From an uncultured Opitutales bacterium (lineage in GTDB: Bacteria > Verrucomicrobiota > Verrucomicrobiia > Opitutales > UBA953), in the NCBI GenBank assembly GCA_934675585.1, contig CAKUQY010000010.1, positions 1-64,000 of the forward strand: a DNA stretch of 64,000 nt, given 5' to 3'. A program made the position numbers and the translations under genes. Below the pieces are notes generated by a model, which saw only the letters and a list, made by a program, of their open reading frames with translations, was not told where the DNA came from and did no database searches. The stretch's first letter is position 1; each line of letters begins with the position of its first letter. Positions 1 through 9,873 of the stretch are shown here, in pieces.

Positions 1-576
1 CGCCACTATTCTCCAACCACCGCCCGCTGGCTCTCCCGCGACCCAATCGAAGAAATGGGTGGATTGAATTTGTATTGCTTTGTGGGGAATAATCCATGTA
101 TATTTTTTGATTCTCAAGGAGGTTTTGCAATTGCTATTGGCGGTTTGGGTATCGGGAGCAGTATTGGTATCGGTCTTGGTCTTGGCGGATTGCTTGCGGG
201 ATTAGGGGTTGCGATCGCTGTTGGAATAGTCGTTGTCGGCGCGGTGGCGATTATTGAAAGGATTTCGACAACAAACGATGATGCCAGCGATGATGCAGAT
301 TCACAACCAATCGCGGCTTCTCTTGATGGATGCCCGCCGTGTCCAGATAAACCTAGAAAATGTCGTCCTTGCAATCCTCCCGCGGGAACGGTGATGGAAC
401 TTCGATGCGATGAAAATCATTCCCATGGAGGAATGCGCCCTCATTATCATTATCTTAAAGTCAATCAAGATCCGATGTGTATTTGTCATGAAAACAAAAA
501 TAAACCCGATGTTACAGCATTTCCAATTCCGGGAGCAATTCCATATAGACCGGTAACAGGGGGTGGATTTTTATGA
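1..576 (+). CDS. Rhs family protein, C-terminal part with toxin tip (partial)
   Basis: The frame is open from base 1, so the gene begins outside the window. The first codons give the end of the conserved Rhs core (YSPTTARWLSRDPIEEMGG followed by LYCFVGNNP), which in this family marks the boundary between the beta-cage shell and the variable toxin tip. The tip has a glycine-rich, strongly hydrophobic stretch of about 45 residues (possible membrane insertion or transport segment), then a Cys/Pro-rich patch and a His/Cys-rich end (HYHYLKVNQ, CIC). I cannot assign an enzymatic activity to this tip. Rhs proteins are polymorphic toxins used against neighbouring cells. The next gene starts 4 bases before this stop and is the probable immunity gene. 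Confidence is high for Rhs and low for the toxin mechanism. Confidence 0.85.
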   Translation, partial: RHYSPTTARWLSRDPIEEMGGLNLYCFVGNNPCIFFDSQGGFAIAIGGLGIGSSIGIGLGLGGLLAGLGVAIAVGIVVVGAVAIIERISTTNDDASDDADSQPIAASLDGCPPCPDKPRKCRPCNPPAGTVMELRCDENHSHGGMRPHYHYLKVNQDPMCICHENKNKPDVTAFPIPGAIPYRPVTGGGFL

Positions 577-1166
577 CAATTTTAAATTATACGACAGGAG
601 AACCCGTTCATTTGGGAGATAGCGTCTTTTTGCCGAATGGTGAGCCTGCAATATTAGGAAATTATGTTTTAATGGGTTCTCCTTTAAGTGAAATTTTCCC
701 TGTGAATTATATCGGTTTTTTGTTTTATAAAAATGATAATTCGACATTTTTTTTAGATGCAATACCCGAAAACTTTCTTGGTGTAAAAAAAGAAGACAAA
801 GAGAACTTTTTTAGAATTTGGAACAAAATAAAATTTGATAAGCGCGGAACCGCGATGAGATATTCAAATTCTAATAATATCGTCAAGCTTGGAGACATTA
901 TTGCTGTTTGGGATAGTGGTAATTCTATGCGTCTTTGTCAAGTGTCAACGATCGTTCTTGGTCGCCCTGAGAGAGGTTATGTTATGGCAAAAGATACGAC
1001 ATCTATTTCTAATACAGGGATTCTTATTACAGACAAAATATACGGTGAAAAAGATTGTTCGAGCATAGAATTTTTAAACGACGACAATTATATGTCATAT
1101 GATTGGGAACATGTTCATTTCGTATATCGAGGAACTTTAACTCCCAGAGTATATGACGGGGAATAA
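573..1166 (+). CDS. probable immunity protein for the Rhs toxin
   Basis: This 197-residue protein starts in a 4-base overlap with the Rhs stop, a translational coupling typical of polymorphic toxin and immunity pairs. I do not recognise the family. The sequence is soluble-looking, acidic to neutral, rich in Asn, Asp, Phe and Tyr, with no signal peptide or clear membrane segment. It lacks the GGGAACG motif and is AT-richer than the housekeeping genes, which fits an exchanged cassette. The immunity role is inferred from position only. Confidence 0.6.
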   Translation: MTILNYTTGEPVHLGDSVFLPNGEPAILGNYVLMGSPLSEIFPVNYIGFLFYKNDNSTFFLDAIPENFLGVKKEDKENFFRIWNKIKFDKRGTAMRYSNSNNIVKLGDIIAVWDSGNSMRLCQVSTIVLGRPERGYVMAKDTTSISNTGILITDKIYGEKDCSSIEFLNDDNYMSYDWEHVHFVYRGTLTPRVYDGE

Positions 1167-1238
1167 ATTAAAACAAAGTGTCGAGATAATGCATAACTTA
1201 ATTTATTTTTTCAATAATTATGTGGATGATGTTTTCTG

Positions 1239-1656
1239 GAAATGTCGCCGCCTATATTTTCAGAGGCAATAGATTGTTATGAAATTCCGGAATTTGCTTC
1301 ACAGCCGTTGTGTCAAGATTTTGAAAAAATTGAAAATGTAAGATAATGACGCGTTTTTATGGTTTTCGTTAAATCAATTTCTTTATTATTTGCCGGCATT
1401 GATGAAATCATCGTTGAAGAATTTCAACAAATACAATTTTTTCTTAGAAACACTCTTTAACGAGACGAATAATAATTTTGACGCTTTTAAAATTGAAGAA
1501 AAGTGGAAACAATTGTCGCGTGAACAGTTGTTGGCAGTTTTAATTTGGATTCAAATTTTGAAAATTTTTACAGACGATAATGAATTTCTAAATACACTGT
1601 CTAATGTAACAGAAACGATAGAATTAATTGAACTTTCTAAACGTGAAAAATCTTGA
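1239..1656 (+). pseudogene. frameshifted immunity-like gene
   Basis: Two reading frames join into one plausible protein. The first starts at ATG 1239 (MSPPIFSEAIDCYEIPEF...) and stops near 1341 after FEKIENVR. The frame that opens there continues with DNDAFLWFSLNQFLYYLPALMK and runs to 1656. A single-base shift near 1340 reconnects them into a product of about 138 residues. The 88-residue open frame from a TTG at 1390 is only the tail of this. The layout (downstream of a toxin and immunity pair, before a displaced Rhs core fragment) suggests a second, decayed immunity gene. The family is unknown to me; the YYLPALMK stretch resembles small uncharacterised proteins found beside Rhs loci. Confidence 0.6.
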
Positions 1657-1840
1657 ATTAATAATACGGTATAAACGAAACACAACGGGCGTTGTCGAGC
1701 GGCATTACACTTACGATGAACTCGGTCGCCCGGTGACACGCCAAACTGCGCGCAACGGCGAAGTTTATATCGATTCGTTTATTTACAATTCGCGTTCGGA
1801 ACTGACTGAAGCGACAATTCACGGCGGGAATTATTGGCTC
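1657..1840 (+). pseudogene. displaced Rhs core fragment
   Basis: The frame used by the ORF that starts at 1628 encodes ERHYTYDELGRPVTRQT followed by YIDSFIYNSRSELTEA, which are YD/Rhs repeat units. There is no start of its own and the frame runs into the inverted repeat of the mobile element at 1837. Orphan Rhs tips with a short piece of core are a known reservoir for tip exchange by recombination. Here the tip that should follow is missing, apparently replaced by the insertion. Confidence 0.7.
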
Positions 1841-2505
1841 TCATTCAAGTTGGCTGATAAAATCGGCACGGCAAAAATAAAAATGTTGTCTTAATTTGAG
1901 AAACAAATAATCAACGTCGGAAACGCCACAGGCCTTGCTAATTATGCGTTTTAGTGTCGCGTTTTTTGCTTCAATTTTGCCTGAATTTACCTTGTAAACA
2001 AATGCGTTTGCAATTTGACGAAAATGCAATTCTATTTTTCGGGCAAATTTTTGAACCCGAGAAATGCCCGATTTGAACGCTATTTTTATCCACGAACCCA
2101 ACGCCAATTGCGCTTCCAACGCGTCTTTAATTTTGAAAATCGCGCGAAATTGTTCTTTGAGCAAATAAGTTTTGTTGAGCGTCTCGTTCGATTTGAGCAA
2201 CAACGCCAATTTTTCTTGCGCGGGAACGCTCAATTTTTCGGGCGATTTAAGCAACACTGCTTTTTCATGTGTTTTTTCATGCGCTCACCGCAGCGTGAAC
2301 ACGTGCAGCCGAATCGTGCGTCGAATTTGTAATTGACGACAATATTTTTAGGTTCTACAATAATTCTAACAATACACCAGTTGGCAATTTTAAATAAGTT
2401 TTTCATTCTCTATTTGTATAAAAATTACAAATAATTTGCGAGCTTGGTGTGTTGCCTTTTTTTATTTTTGCCGTGCCCGATTTATCAGCCAACCTGAATG
2501 AGAGC
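1836..2505 (-). mobile_element. internally deleted ISL3-family element with terminal inverted repeats
   Basis: Long terminal inverted repeats of about 46 bases with a few mismatches lie at about 1837-1882 and 2459-2504. Both read GCTCTCATTCA..GTTGG then CTGATAAA and CACGGCAAAAATAAAA when oriented inward. The general form, a GGCTCT start and GATAAAATC further in, agrees with ISL3-family ends. Inside lie the two halves of a transposase on the minus strand. I see no clear 8-base target duplication. The whole unit is about 0.67 kb, much shorter than an intact ISL3 element (about 1.4 kb), so it is a non-autonomous deletion derivative. Confidence 0.75.
1841..2406 (-). pseudogene. ISL3-family transposase remnant
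   Basis: On the minus strand an N-terminal piece starts at ATG 2406 (MKNLFKIANWCIVRIIVEP...), with a zinc-binding CTCSRCGERMKKH segment, and stops near 2250. The C-terminal piece (frame open from about 2257 down to 1841) carries features of the ISL3 transposase end: a leucine-rich linker, SGISRVQKFARKIELHF and then NSGKIEAKNATLKRI and GVSDVDYLFLKLRQ. The middle with most of the DDE catalytic core is missing, and the two pieces are in different frames. Total surviving length is about 190 residues against about 400 for the family. One GGGAACG motif lies in the C-terminal piece. Confidence 0.75.
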
Positions 2506-2600
2506 TTCCGTTCCCGCAAAAAAACAAAATAAGGCTCGCGTGCGCGGGAACGCGGGGTTATAATGACTTTTTACCATTCTCATTAACCAACTTATAATAA

Positions 2601-3557
2601 ATGAAACATTTCTTAAAAGAAACCGATTTGAGCGTTGCCGAGGCGGCACGCGTTTTTGAATTGGCAGCAGAATTAAAAGCAACTCGCGGGAGCGCGGACG
2701 CAATTAAACCTTTGGCAGGTCAATCATGGGGCTTGTTATTTTTTAAAAAATCAACGCGCACACGTGTTTCATTCCAAGTTGGCGTACACGAGCTCGGTGG
2801 CAATCCTGTAATGCTCAATGCCGACGACATGCAACTTTCACGCGGCGAAACACCAGAAGACACCGCAAAAGTATTGTCACGTTATTTGCACGGCATTGTG
2901 ATTCGCTGCTTTGGTCATCAATTGCTTGAAACATTTGTGAAAGAGGGCTCAATGCCCGTCGTGAACGCGCTTTCAGACTTTTTGCATCCTTGCCAATTTT
3001 ACACCGATATGTTTACGCTCGCGGAACGCTGGAGCCGCGGCGACCGCAGTAAAATGGCTGAATGTCTCCGCGGGCGCAAATTCGTATTTATGGGCGACAC
3101 CGCTTGCAATATGGGCAACACTTTCGCTTTGGGTTGTGCACATTTGGGCATGGAAGTTGTACTTTGCGGTCCCAAAGGTTATGAGCCACATCAAGAACTT
3201 TACGATCAATTATCTGCGGACGGCATTGACGCTTCTAAATTTACCTTTACAACCGATCCCGAAGCTGCCGCCAAAGACGCTGACGTGCTTTACACCGATG
3301 TTTGGGTGAGCATGGGCATGGAAACCGAAAAAGAGCGCCGCTTGCGCGAATTTCGCGATTATCAAGTAAATGAACACATTATGTCGCTCGCTAAAAAAGA
3401 TGCTTATTTTATGCATTGTCTTCCCGCGCACATTGGCGAAGAAGTCAGCGAAGGCGTTTTAAAAGGTCCGCAAAGTATTGTTTTTGACGAAGCTGAAAAT
3501 CGTCTGCATACACAAAAAGCGATTCTTGCGCTTTTGGCAGAAGCTAATAAAAAATAA
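2601..3557 (+). CDS. argF: ornithine carbamoyltransferase
   Basis: The enzyme transfers the carbamoyl group from carbamoyl phosphate to ornithine to give citrulline in arginine synthesis, in the cytoplasm. The 318-residue length is normal. The carbamoyl-phosphate signature STRTR is at residues 51-55, HPCQ at about 129-132, and the ornithine-side HCLPAH at about 272-277. The start ATG is preceded by an AT-rich stretch with a good -10-like TTATAATAA. thrB follows after 2 bases, then gpsA after 1 base, forming a tight operon. The gene contains no copy of the GGGAACG core, unlike its neighbours, as expected if conserved codons resist the motif. Confidence 0.95.
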   Translation: MKHFLKETDLSVAEAARVFELAAELKATRGSADAIKPLAGQSWGLLFFKKSTRTRVSFQVGVHELGGNPVMLNADDMQLSRGETPEDTAKVLSRYLHGIVIRCFGHQLLETFVKEGSMPVVNALSDFLHPCQFYTDMFTLAERWSRGDRSKMAECLRGRKFVFMGDTACNMGNTFALGCAHLGMEVVLCGPKGYEPHQELYDQLSADGIDASKFTFTTDPEAAAKDADVLYTDVWVSMGMETEKERRLREFRDYQVNEHIMSLAKKDAYFMHCLPAHIGEEVSEGVLKGPQSIVFDEAENRLHTQKAILALLAEANKK

Positions 3558-3559
3558 TT

Positions 3560-4480
3560 ATGAAATTTAAAATTTCTGTTCCCGCGACGAGTGCAAACGT
3601 TGGCCCAGGTTTTGACGTGATGGGCGTGGCGTTTGATATGTTTAATCGTTTTGTTTTTGAAACATTAAATGGTAAAGAATTTCCAGATAATTATGTTTCA
3701 ATCAGCGGTTGCGAACCCGAATTTTGCGTTCCCGCAAACAATTTGGTTTATACAACACTTGAAAAAACATTGTCGAGCTATGGCAAAAAAGTGCCACCGT
3801 TATCAATTCGTTTCGACGCAGATTTGCCGTTGTGTTCGGGCTTGGGGTCAAGCTCGACTTGTATTGTCGCGGGCGTAATGGCGGCTAATCAAATTGGAAA
3901 TTTGGGTTTTGACAAAAAAGAAATTTTGCGCATTGCAACTTTGATTGAAGGTCACCCGGACAATGTCGCTCCCGCGATTCTTGGCGGTTTCGTCGCCGCG
4001 GTCATCGAGCAAAAATTTATTTATTCGCATTCGTACCCAATTTCAGACCGCATTACATTTTATGCGTTGATGCCCGATGTGCGCGTTCCCACCGAAGAAG
4101 CGCGTGCGATTTTGCCTAAAAATTATTCGTTGACCGATTGCGTTTACAATATTTCGCGCGTGCCAATTTTGCTCGAAGGGCTCGATACGGCAAACAAAGA
4201 ATTTATCAAAGCAGGCTGTAAAGACCGCATTCACCAACGCTACCGCTTGCAACTCATTCCCGAAGGCGACAAAGTTTTTCACTTTATCGAAAATAGCGAT
4301 GAAGCCGCAACGGTTTATGTTTCTGGCGCGGGACCAACAATCGTCGCCATTTGCATTGACGACGACGATGGCTTTGGCAATCAATTGAGCGATTTTTGCG
4401 ATTCGCTCGAAACCAATTGGCGCATTCGCAAAATGCACATCAACAAATTGGGCGCAACATTAAAAGTTATCTCTGAATAA
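3560..4480 (+). CDS. thrB: homoserine kinase
   Basis: A GHMP-family kinase that phosphorylates homoserine in threonine synthesis. The N-terminus reads VPATSANVGPGFDVMGVA, the usual ThrB start; the ATP-binding motif PLCSGLGSSST lies near residues 90-100 and the C-terminal GHMP motif VSGAGPTIVAIC near 254-265. The 306-residue length is normal. It is two bases downstream of argF and one base upstream of gpsA, so the three are probably co-transcribed although they serve different pathways. Confidence 0.93.
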   Translation: MKFKISVPATSANVGPGFDVMGVAFDMFNRFVFETLNGKEFPDNYVSISGCEPEFCVPANNLVYTTLEKTLSSYGKKVPPLSIRFDADLPLCSGLGSSSTCIVAGVMAANQIGNLGFDKKEILRIATLIEGHPDNVAPAILGGFVAAVIEQKFIYSHSYPISDRITFYALMPDVRVPTEEARAILPKNYSLTDCVYNISRVPILLEGLDTANKEFIKAGCKDRIHQRYRLQLIPEGDKVFHFIENSDEAATVYVSGAGPTIVAICIDDDDGFGNQLSDFCDSLETNWRIRKMHINKLGATLKVISE

Positions 4481-4481
4481 A

Positions 4482-5492
4482 ATGAATATCGTAATCTTGG
4501 GTTCTGGCGCGTGGGGAACAGCAATGGCGGTTCACCTCAACGAACGCGGTCAACGTGTCACGCTCGTCCCAAGACGATTAGAACAAGCCCTGACAATCGC
4601 AAGCGAGCGCGAAAACAAAGTTTATTTGCCAGGAATTGCGCTCCCGAATGATTTGCAAATCGGCTATGATGTCGGTCCCGTGTTAGCAGAATGCGATATT
4701 TTAATTTTTGCGTGCCCGTCAAAAGCTTTGCGCACAGCCGCAGAACACGCGCGCGATGTCATGCCTGCGGGAACGCATTTTAAATTGATGCTTTCAATTT
4801 GCAAAGGGCTCGAAGCGGGAACGAATTTTCGAGCAGAACAAGTGCTCAAAGAAATTTTCCCAAACGTTCCCGCGGGAACAATTTCGGGTCCCACAAACGC
4901 ACTCGAAATCGCCCATCATTTACCCGTCGCTGCCGTTTTTGCGAGCGATGCCGATGATGTTTTGGCAGAAGAAATTCAACACGCATTTAGCTCACCAACA
5001 TTCCGCTTGTATCGTTCAAACGATGTCGCAGGCGTAGAACTCGGCGGCAGTTTGAAAAATATTTACGCAATCGCAGCGGGTATTTGCGACGGAATGAATC
5101 TTGGCGCCAATGCGCGAGCATCACTCTTAACGCGCGCCATTGCAGAAATGTCGCGCATCGTCATCGCACTCGGCGGGAACGCCGAAACCGTGCAAGGCTT
5201 GAGCGGACTTGGAGATTTAGTCGCAACCGCAACAGCCGACTGGTCGCGTAATCGTCAATTTGGAATCAAAATTGGAAAGCAGGGCGCACAAGCCGCAATC
5301 GATGCAATGCTCGCGGGAACGTCAATTGTCGAGGGCTATTACGCAACTAAAAATTTCTTTGAAGTTGTAAAAAAATTAAATATTCAAACGCCCATTTTAA
5401 ACTGCGTTCACGCAATTATTTTTGAAAACATCGTTCCCGCAAAAGCAATTCACGCATTGATGACGCGCGATTTAAAAGCTAACGAAAAATAA
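4482..5492 (+). CDS. gpsA: glycerol-3-phosphate dehydrogenase [NAD(P)+]
   Basis: Reduces dihydroxyacetone phosphate to sn-glycerol 3-phosphate for phospholipid synthesis. The Rossmann motif ILGSGAWGTAMA is at residues 4-15, the NAD/substrate segment SGPTNALEIA lies at about residues 138-147, the catalytic Lys sits in ELGGSLKNIYAI, and GLSGLGDLVATAT is at about residues 239-251. Length 336 is typical. The start codon follows the thrB stop by one base. The gene carries several copies of the GGGAACG motif at places that read AGT, VPAGT or GGNA, mostly in surface-exposed or variable positions. Confidence 0.95.
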   Translation: MNIVILGSGAWGTAMAVHLNERGQRVTLVPRRLEQALTIASERENKVYLPGIALPNDLQIGYDVGPVLAECDILIFACPSKALRTAAEHARDVMPAGTHFKLMLSICKGLEAGTNFRAEQVLKEIFPNVPAGTISGPTNALEIAHHLPVAAVFASDADDVLAEEIQHAFSSPTFRLYRSNDVAGVELGGSLKNIYAIAAGICDGMNLGANARASLLTRAIAEMSRIVIALGGNAETVQGLSGLGDLVATATADWSRNRQFGIKIGKQGAQAAIDAMLAGTSIVEGYYATKNFFEVVKKLNIQTPILNCVHAIIFENIVPAKAIHALMTRDLKANEK

Positions 5493-5504
5493 AATTTACA
5501 AACT

Positions 5505-6059
5505 ATGGCACGCGAAAACTCTCACTACAATCCCGAAGGCGCAATCCTTAAACACGACGAAAGCGAAATCCCAGAACTCGTCGAACAAGCAGCGAAAAAT
5601 CCGCTAATTTTGGTGCTCGACGGAATTCAAGATCCGCATAATTTAGGAGCCATTTTGCGTACCGCCGATTGCGCAGGTGTCGCCTTTGTCGTCGTCACAA
5701 AACGCCGCAGCGCTCCCGTTACCGAAACAGTCCGCCGAATTGCTTGCGGCGGCGCAGAAAGCGTTCCTATTGTTTTGGTCAACAATTTAAGAAACGCATT
5801 GGAAAAATTGAAAAGTTGCGGCGTTTGGATCGCGGGAACGAGCGACCACAAAGCCAGCCAATCTATCTTTAATGCAAACTTAAAGGGTCCGCTCGCAATC
5901 GTAATGGGAGCCGAAGGCGACGGTATTCGCCATTTAACTGGCGAAACTTGCGATTTTCTTTTGCGAATTCCAATGCTCGGGAACGTTCCGTGCCTTAATG
6001 TTTCCGTCGCAACTGGAGTCTGTTTGTTTGAAGCGCTACGCCAACGCGGCATTCGCTAA
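5505..6059 (+). CDS. SpoU-class RNA 2'-O-methyltransferase (TrmH/RlmB-like)
   Basis: A SPOUT methyltransferase catalytic domain: LDGIQDPHNLGAILRTAD (motif 1), GPLAIVMGAEGDGI (motif 2) and IPMLGNVPCLNVSVATGVCLFE (motif 3, trefoil knot with the AdoMet site). At 184 residues it lacks the N-terminal substrate-binding domain of full-length RlmB (about 245 residues), so the RNA target (23S rRNA G2251, another rRNA site or tRNA) cannot be told. It follows gpsA after 12 bases and probably ends that operon. Confidence 0.85.
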   Translation: MARENSHYNPEGAILKHDESEIPELVEQAAKNPLILVLDGIQDPHNLGAILRTADCAGVAFVVVTKRRSAPVTETVRRIACGGAESVPIVLVNNLRNALEKLKSCGVWIAGTSDHKASQSIFNANLKGPLAIVMGAEGDGIRHLTGETCDFLLRIPMLGNVPCLNVSVATGVCLFEALRQRGIR

Positions 6060-6855
6060 TTAACGAGAAAATATGAAGCGCGCGTGGTTTGTGGGAACGA
6101 GATTTTTTCAAGTACGAACTAACGCTAATTAAAACGAATTGTTTTAATCGCAGTCCTTCTTGGCGGGAACGGAATTAAAAAGTTTTTAGGAAACTTAAAA
6201 TTAATTTTATCTGCACCTCGGGAACGTTTTTAGGGCAAAAATAGAAAACTCACGATTTTTTGTTTTCTTCAAAAATTCATCCAAAATCGCGTCAACCACC
6301 GAGTTTTCAATCTTTTGTCTACCTTCTCATATTTTCATCACAATCATTATTATGTCTAATTTTTAGAGGATAATAAACAGTAATGATAGTTTGCCCTGAT
6401 TGTTTGGATTACTACGGGAAGGTTTTGCAAATTAATATTAAATTTGTATCGATCTTCTTACAATTATTTGCACTACAACCACACTTGCACGTTCCCAAGA
6501 AAAATTCTATTTCGCAATAATCGCCTGTGATGTTCCTAAAGCGTTCTTGAAAATTTTTCGCACTCCCGCGAGCTCCTTCCCAAAACTCCTGCGTTGCCTG
6601 CAACGCGCCAAAAAACTTCGTCCTTCATATGAGAAATTTTCCGCGTTTCCACCAAAAACGCCTGTGAGTAAGAGAATTCGTTTTAATTAGCCTCAATTCG
6701 TAGTTGAAAAATCTCGTTTCCGCTACCACGTTCCCGTCAATCCTATTTCTCCCTACTAAACCTACGATTTTCCAATTTACGTTCCCGTTACCATCTTCCC
6801 ATTCCCAGTTCCCGCGAGGTTTACTCATTTTATATTTTAATTTATAATTTTAGTT
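6060..6855. other. gene-poor spacer with motif copies and an inverted repeat pair
   Basis: No convincing gene is visible. The small open frames here have no recognisable protein features. The stretch holds about six copies of the GGGAACG core. About 6088-6137 and 6673-6724 are imperfect inverted copies of each other (motif, then a run of T, then a segment containing TACGAA and TAATT-type words). The same text recurs at about 24521-24565. An AT-rich promoter-like stretch precedes the gene at 6856. Confidence 0.6.
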
Positions 6856-7149
6856 ATGAGTGGCAAAAAAAAGACAGATTATGCGGCGCTGGCGAGTTCG
6901 TTTATGCTCGTTCCCAACATGCCGATAAAGGTGGCGCGTTGGTTGTTGGACGCGGGTTATCGTGATTTGTTTCAGCTGCAAGGGCGTTCGGCGGAAAGCT
7001 TGTTTCATGAAATAAAAACAGTTGATTTTATGGCAGAAAGCAAAATTGCCCTACCCGCTTTGCGCTTGGCAATTTATTATTATGAAAATCGAGACAACCT
7101 TGACCGTCGCTTGTTGGTGCTGTCGGCTTGGGAGACGCCAGAAGATTAG
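6856..7149 (+). CDS. small helix-hairpin-helix-like protein
   Basis: A 97-residue protein with a segment (SSFMLVPNMPIKVARWLLDAGYRDLFQLQG followed by SAESLFHEI) that looks like a helix-hairpin-helix fold of the Cdd1/mitomycin-resistance type, in which one helix pair contacts nucleic acid. The hairpin glycine pattern is degenerate here, so DNA binding is uncertain. It stands alone between two spacers and has one motif copy reading LVPN. The function is not established. Confidence 0.55.
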   Translation: MSGKKKTDYAALASSFMLVPNMPIKVARWLLDAGYRDLFQLQGRSAESLFHEIKTVDFMAESKIALPALRLAIYYYENRDNLDRRLLVLSAWETPED

Positions 7150-7209
7150 TTTTGCGTTCCCGCCGAGTCGGTTCAAAAATCCTTAATTAACCATTATTAA
7201 AAAAACAAA

Positions 7210-7240
7210 TTCGACTTTTAGGTCAAAAATGATATATAAT
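7210..7240 (+). promoter_or_regulatory. putative promoter of glgP
   Basis: A perfect TATAAT lies at 7235-7240 with a TTCGAC at 7210-7215 as a weak -35 element (spacing 19, longer than ideal). The start codon of glgP is 48 bases further on. Assignment is by consensus only. Confidence 0.4.
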
Positions 7241-7287
7241 AGCTTAGAAACACTAAAATTTTTATAAACAACAACACTTGTATTTGT

Positions 7288-9855
7288 ATGAAAAAGACAA
7301 CTAAAAAAACAAGCGCAACAACTGTTGCAGAAAAAAAATCCGCTGGCCGTCCCGCTAAAGCGGTTGTGAATCCTGCAATTAAAAAAGCTGAAAAACCTGC
7401 GGATTCAGCAATTTCTCAAGCAGCGATGACTGTTGAGCAATTTAAGCAAGCGGTGCAATTCCACTTACAATGCACTTTGGCACGCGATTTGAAAACAGCA
7501 ACGCCACAAGATTGGTTTAATGCAGTTAGCTATACTGTGCGTGATTTTATTCACAAAAATCTTATCGACACCCAAGAACGTCACGCGAACGCAAAAACGC
7601 GTCGCTGCTACTATTTGTCGCTCGAATTTTTGATGGGGCGTTTGCTCAACAACAATTTGGTTAGCACACATCTTTACGACGTTGCTGTTGAAGCAATTAA
7701 AGAACTTGGCCTTGACCCAGAATCAATTTTAGATGAAGAACGCGACATGGCGCTCGGCAATGGTGGCTTAGGCCGTTTGGCTGCGTGCTTCCTCGACTCG
7801 ATGGCGACGTTGGATTTGCCTTCGGTGGGCTATGGTATTCACTACGAATTCGGCTTGTTCCGCCAAACTTTCAAAAATGGCTATCAAGTTGAAACTGCAG
7901 ATAACTGGCTTGTAGTTGGCAATCCTTGGCATATTCGTCGCGCAACACGCGCTATCGAAGTGCCTGTTTACGGGAACGTTACCCTGTCCTACGACGAAAA
8001 TGGCAATTTCCACCCGCGTTGGGTAAATACGCAATCGCTTTTGGCGGTTCCGTGGGATATTCCGATCGTTGGCTATGGCGCGAACACGGTAAACTTCCTT
8101 CGTCTTTGGGAAGCCAAGGCGACGCGTGATTTTGACTTCAACAAATTTAACGAAGGCAACTACATCGACGCAATTCGTGAAAAAGCAAATAACGAAACAA
8201 TTTCAAAAGTGCTTTATCCAAACGACAAATCGGCAATTGGTCGCCGTTTGCGCTTGGTGCAACAAATTTTCTTTGTTTCTGCATCGTTGCAAGACATTAT
8301 TCGTCGCCACAAAAAAGAAAATGGCACGCTCGATAATCTTGCGGACAAAGTTTCAATTCAATTGAACGACACCCACCCAACGATCGCAATTCCAGAAATG
8401 ATGCGTTTGCTCATCGACGTTGAAGGTTATTCATGGGAAAAAGCGTGGGCGGTTGTAACAAAAATCTTTGCTTACACCAACCACACGCTCTTGCCTGAAG
8501 CCCTTGAACGCTGGTCAGTGCCGTTATTTGAATTGGTCTTGCCACGTCATCTCCAAATCGTTTACGAAATCAATCGCCGTTTCTTGGCTGAAGTCGAAGC
8601 AAAATGGCCAGGTGACGATTCGAAAAAACGCGAACTTTCAATCATCGAAGAAGGCGCCCCTAAACAAGTGCGCATGGCGACACTCGCTGTCGTTACCTGC
8701 CACTCGACCAACGGCGTGGCTGCACTTCACACCGAATTGCTCAAACAAACGCTTTTCCACGATTTGAACGAACTTTATCCAGATCGTTTCAACAACAAAA
8801 CAAACGGTATCACGCCTCGCCGTTGGTTGCGCGCTTGCAATTTGGGACTTTCAAAATTGATCGACGACACCATCGGCAACGATTGGACCGCAGATCTTGA
8901 CAAGCTCCAAGCACTCAGCAAATACGCAGACAATGCAAACTTCCGCAAAAAATATGCAGCGATCAAGCGCGATAACAAAGTCGAACTCGCTCGCATTATC
9001 AAAGACCTTTGCGGTATTGAAGTTTCGCCAGACGCATTATTTGACGTCCAAATTAAACGTTTGCACGAATACAAACGCCAACACTTGAACTTGCTCCACA
9101 TCTTGACCCTCTATCATCGTTTGCTCAACGATCCAAAGTTCGATATGGCTCCACGCGTGTTTATTTTTGGCGCAAAAGCAGCTCCTGGCTACGATTTAGC
9201 AAAACACATTATTCACGCAATCAATGCTGTTGCCGCTAAAATCAATAACGACCCACGCATCAAAGGCAAATTGAAAGTGGCGTTCCTCCCAGACTACCGC
9301 GTTTCACTCGCAGAAAAAATTATTCCAGCCGCAGATTTGTCAGAGCAAATTTCAACCGCAGGTAAAGAAGCTTCGGGAACGGGTAATATGAAACTCGCTC
9401 TCAACGGCGCGCTCACCATCGGCACACTCGACGGTGCAAACGTTGAAATCAAAGAAGAAGTCGGCGACGAAAACATCTTCATCTTTGGCTTGACAGTGGA
9501 CGAAGTGAAAGCATTGCGCTCAAAGGGGTACAATCCTTGGGATTATTACAACAACGACAACGAACTCCGCGCAATCCTTGGCTGGCTCGCAGGTGATTAC
9601 TTCACCCCAGAAGCCTCTGGCTCGCTCGCTCCTGTCGTGCGCTCACTCCTCGAAGGTGGCGACCCGTTCCTCGTGCTTGCAGACTATCGTTCATACATCG
9701 AATGCCACGAACGCGTCGATAAAGCGTTCCGCAACAAAGACGCTTGGACAAAAGCTGCAATTCTCAACACCGCGCGCGTCGGCAAATTCTCGTCAGACCG
9801 CACGATTAGCGAATACGCAAAAGAGATTTGGCACCTTGATCCACTCAAAAAATAA
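7288..9855 (+). CDS. glgP: glycogen/starch/alpha-glucan phosphorylase
   Basis: Releases glucose 1-phosphate from glycogen, with pyridoxal phosphate. The 855-residue protein has an unusual Lys/Ala-rich N-terminal tail of about 45 residues before the usual fold. Family landmarks include [58 protein letters not shown] and the PLP-binding [14 protein letters not shown] with the Schiff-base Lys at residue 702. The gene has only two motif copies in 2.6 kb, one of them inside the PLP motif (codons for SGTG). Codon choice looks like that of a well-expressed gene. glgC, the synthetic partner, is at 54141-55433. Confidence 0.95.
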   Translation: MKKTTKKTSATTVAEKKSAGRPAKAVVNPAIKKAEKPADSAISQAAMTVEQFKQAVQFHLQCTLARDLKTATPQDWFNAVSYTVRDFIHKNLIDTQERHANAKTRRCYYLSLEFLMGRLLNNNLVSTHLYDVAVEAIKELGLDPESILDEERDMALGNGGLGRLAACFLDSMATLDLPSVGYGIHYEFGLFRQTFKNGYQVETADNWLVVGNPWHIRRATRAIEVPVYGNVTLSYDENGNFHPRWVNTQSLLAVPWDIPIVGYGANTVNFLRLWEAKATRDFDFNKFNEGNYIDAIREKANNETISKVLYPNDKSAIGRRLRLVQQIFFVSASLQDIIRRHKKENGTLDNLADKVSIQLNDTHPTIAIPEMMRLLIDVEGYSWEKAWAVVTKIFAYTNHTLLPEALERWSVPLFELVLPRHLQIVYEINRRFLAEVEAKWPGDDSKKRELSIIEEGAPKQVRMATLAVVTCHSTNGVAALHTELLKQTLFHDLNELYPDRFNNKTNGITPRRWLRACNLGLSKLIDDTIGNDWTADLDKLQALSKYADNANFRKKYAAIKRDNKVELARIIKDLCGIEVSPDALFDVQIKRLHEYKRQHLNLLHILTLYHRLLNDPKFDMAPRVFIFGAKAAPGYDLAKHIIHAINAVAAKINNDPRIKGKLKVAFLPDYRVSLAEKIIPAADLSEQISTAGKEASGTGNMKLALNGALTIGTLDGANVEIKEEVGDENIFIFGLTVDEVKALRSKGYNPWDYYNNDNELRAILGWLAGDYFTPEASGSLAPVVRSLLEGGDPFLVLADYRSYIECHERVDKAFRNKDAWTKAAILNTARVGKFSSDRTISEYAKEIWHLDPLKK

Positions 9856-9873
9856 GCGTTCCCGCTAAAAAAC

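Noticed and set aside
6412..6828. Two small minus-strand open frames (63 and 67 codons)
   Set aside because: They lie in repeat-derived spacer, encode translated motif text (GNWEWEDGNGN, RGNW) and lack recognisable domains.
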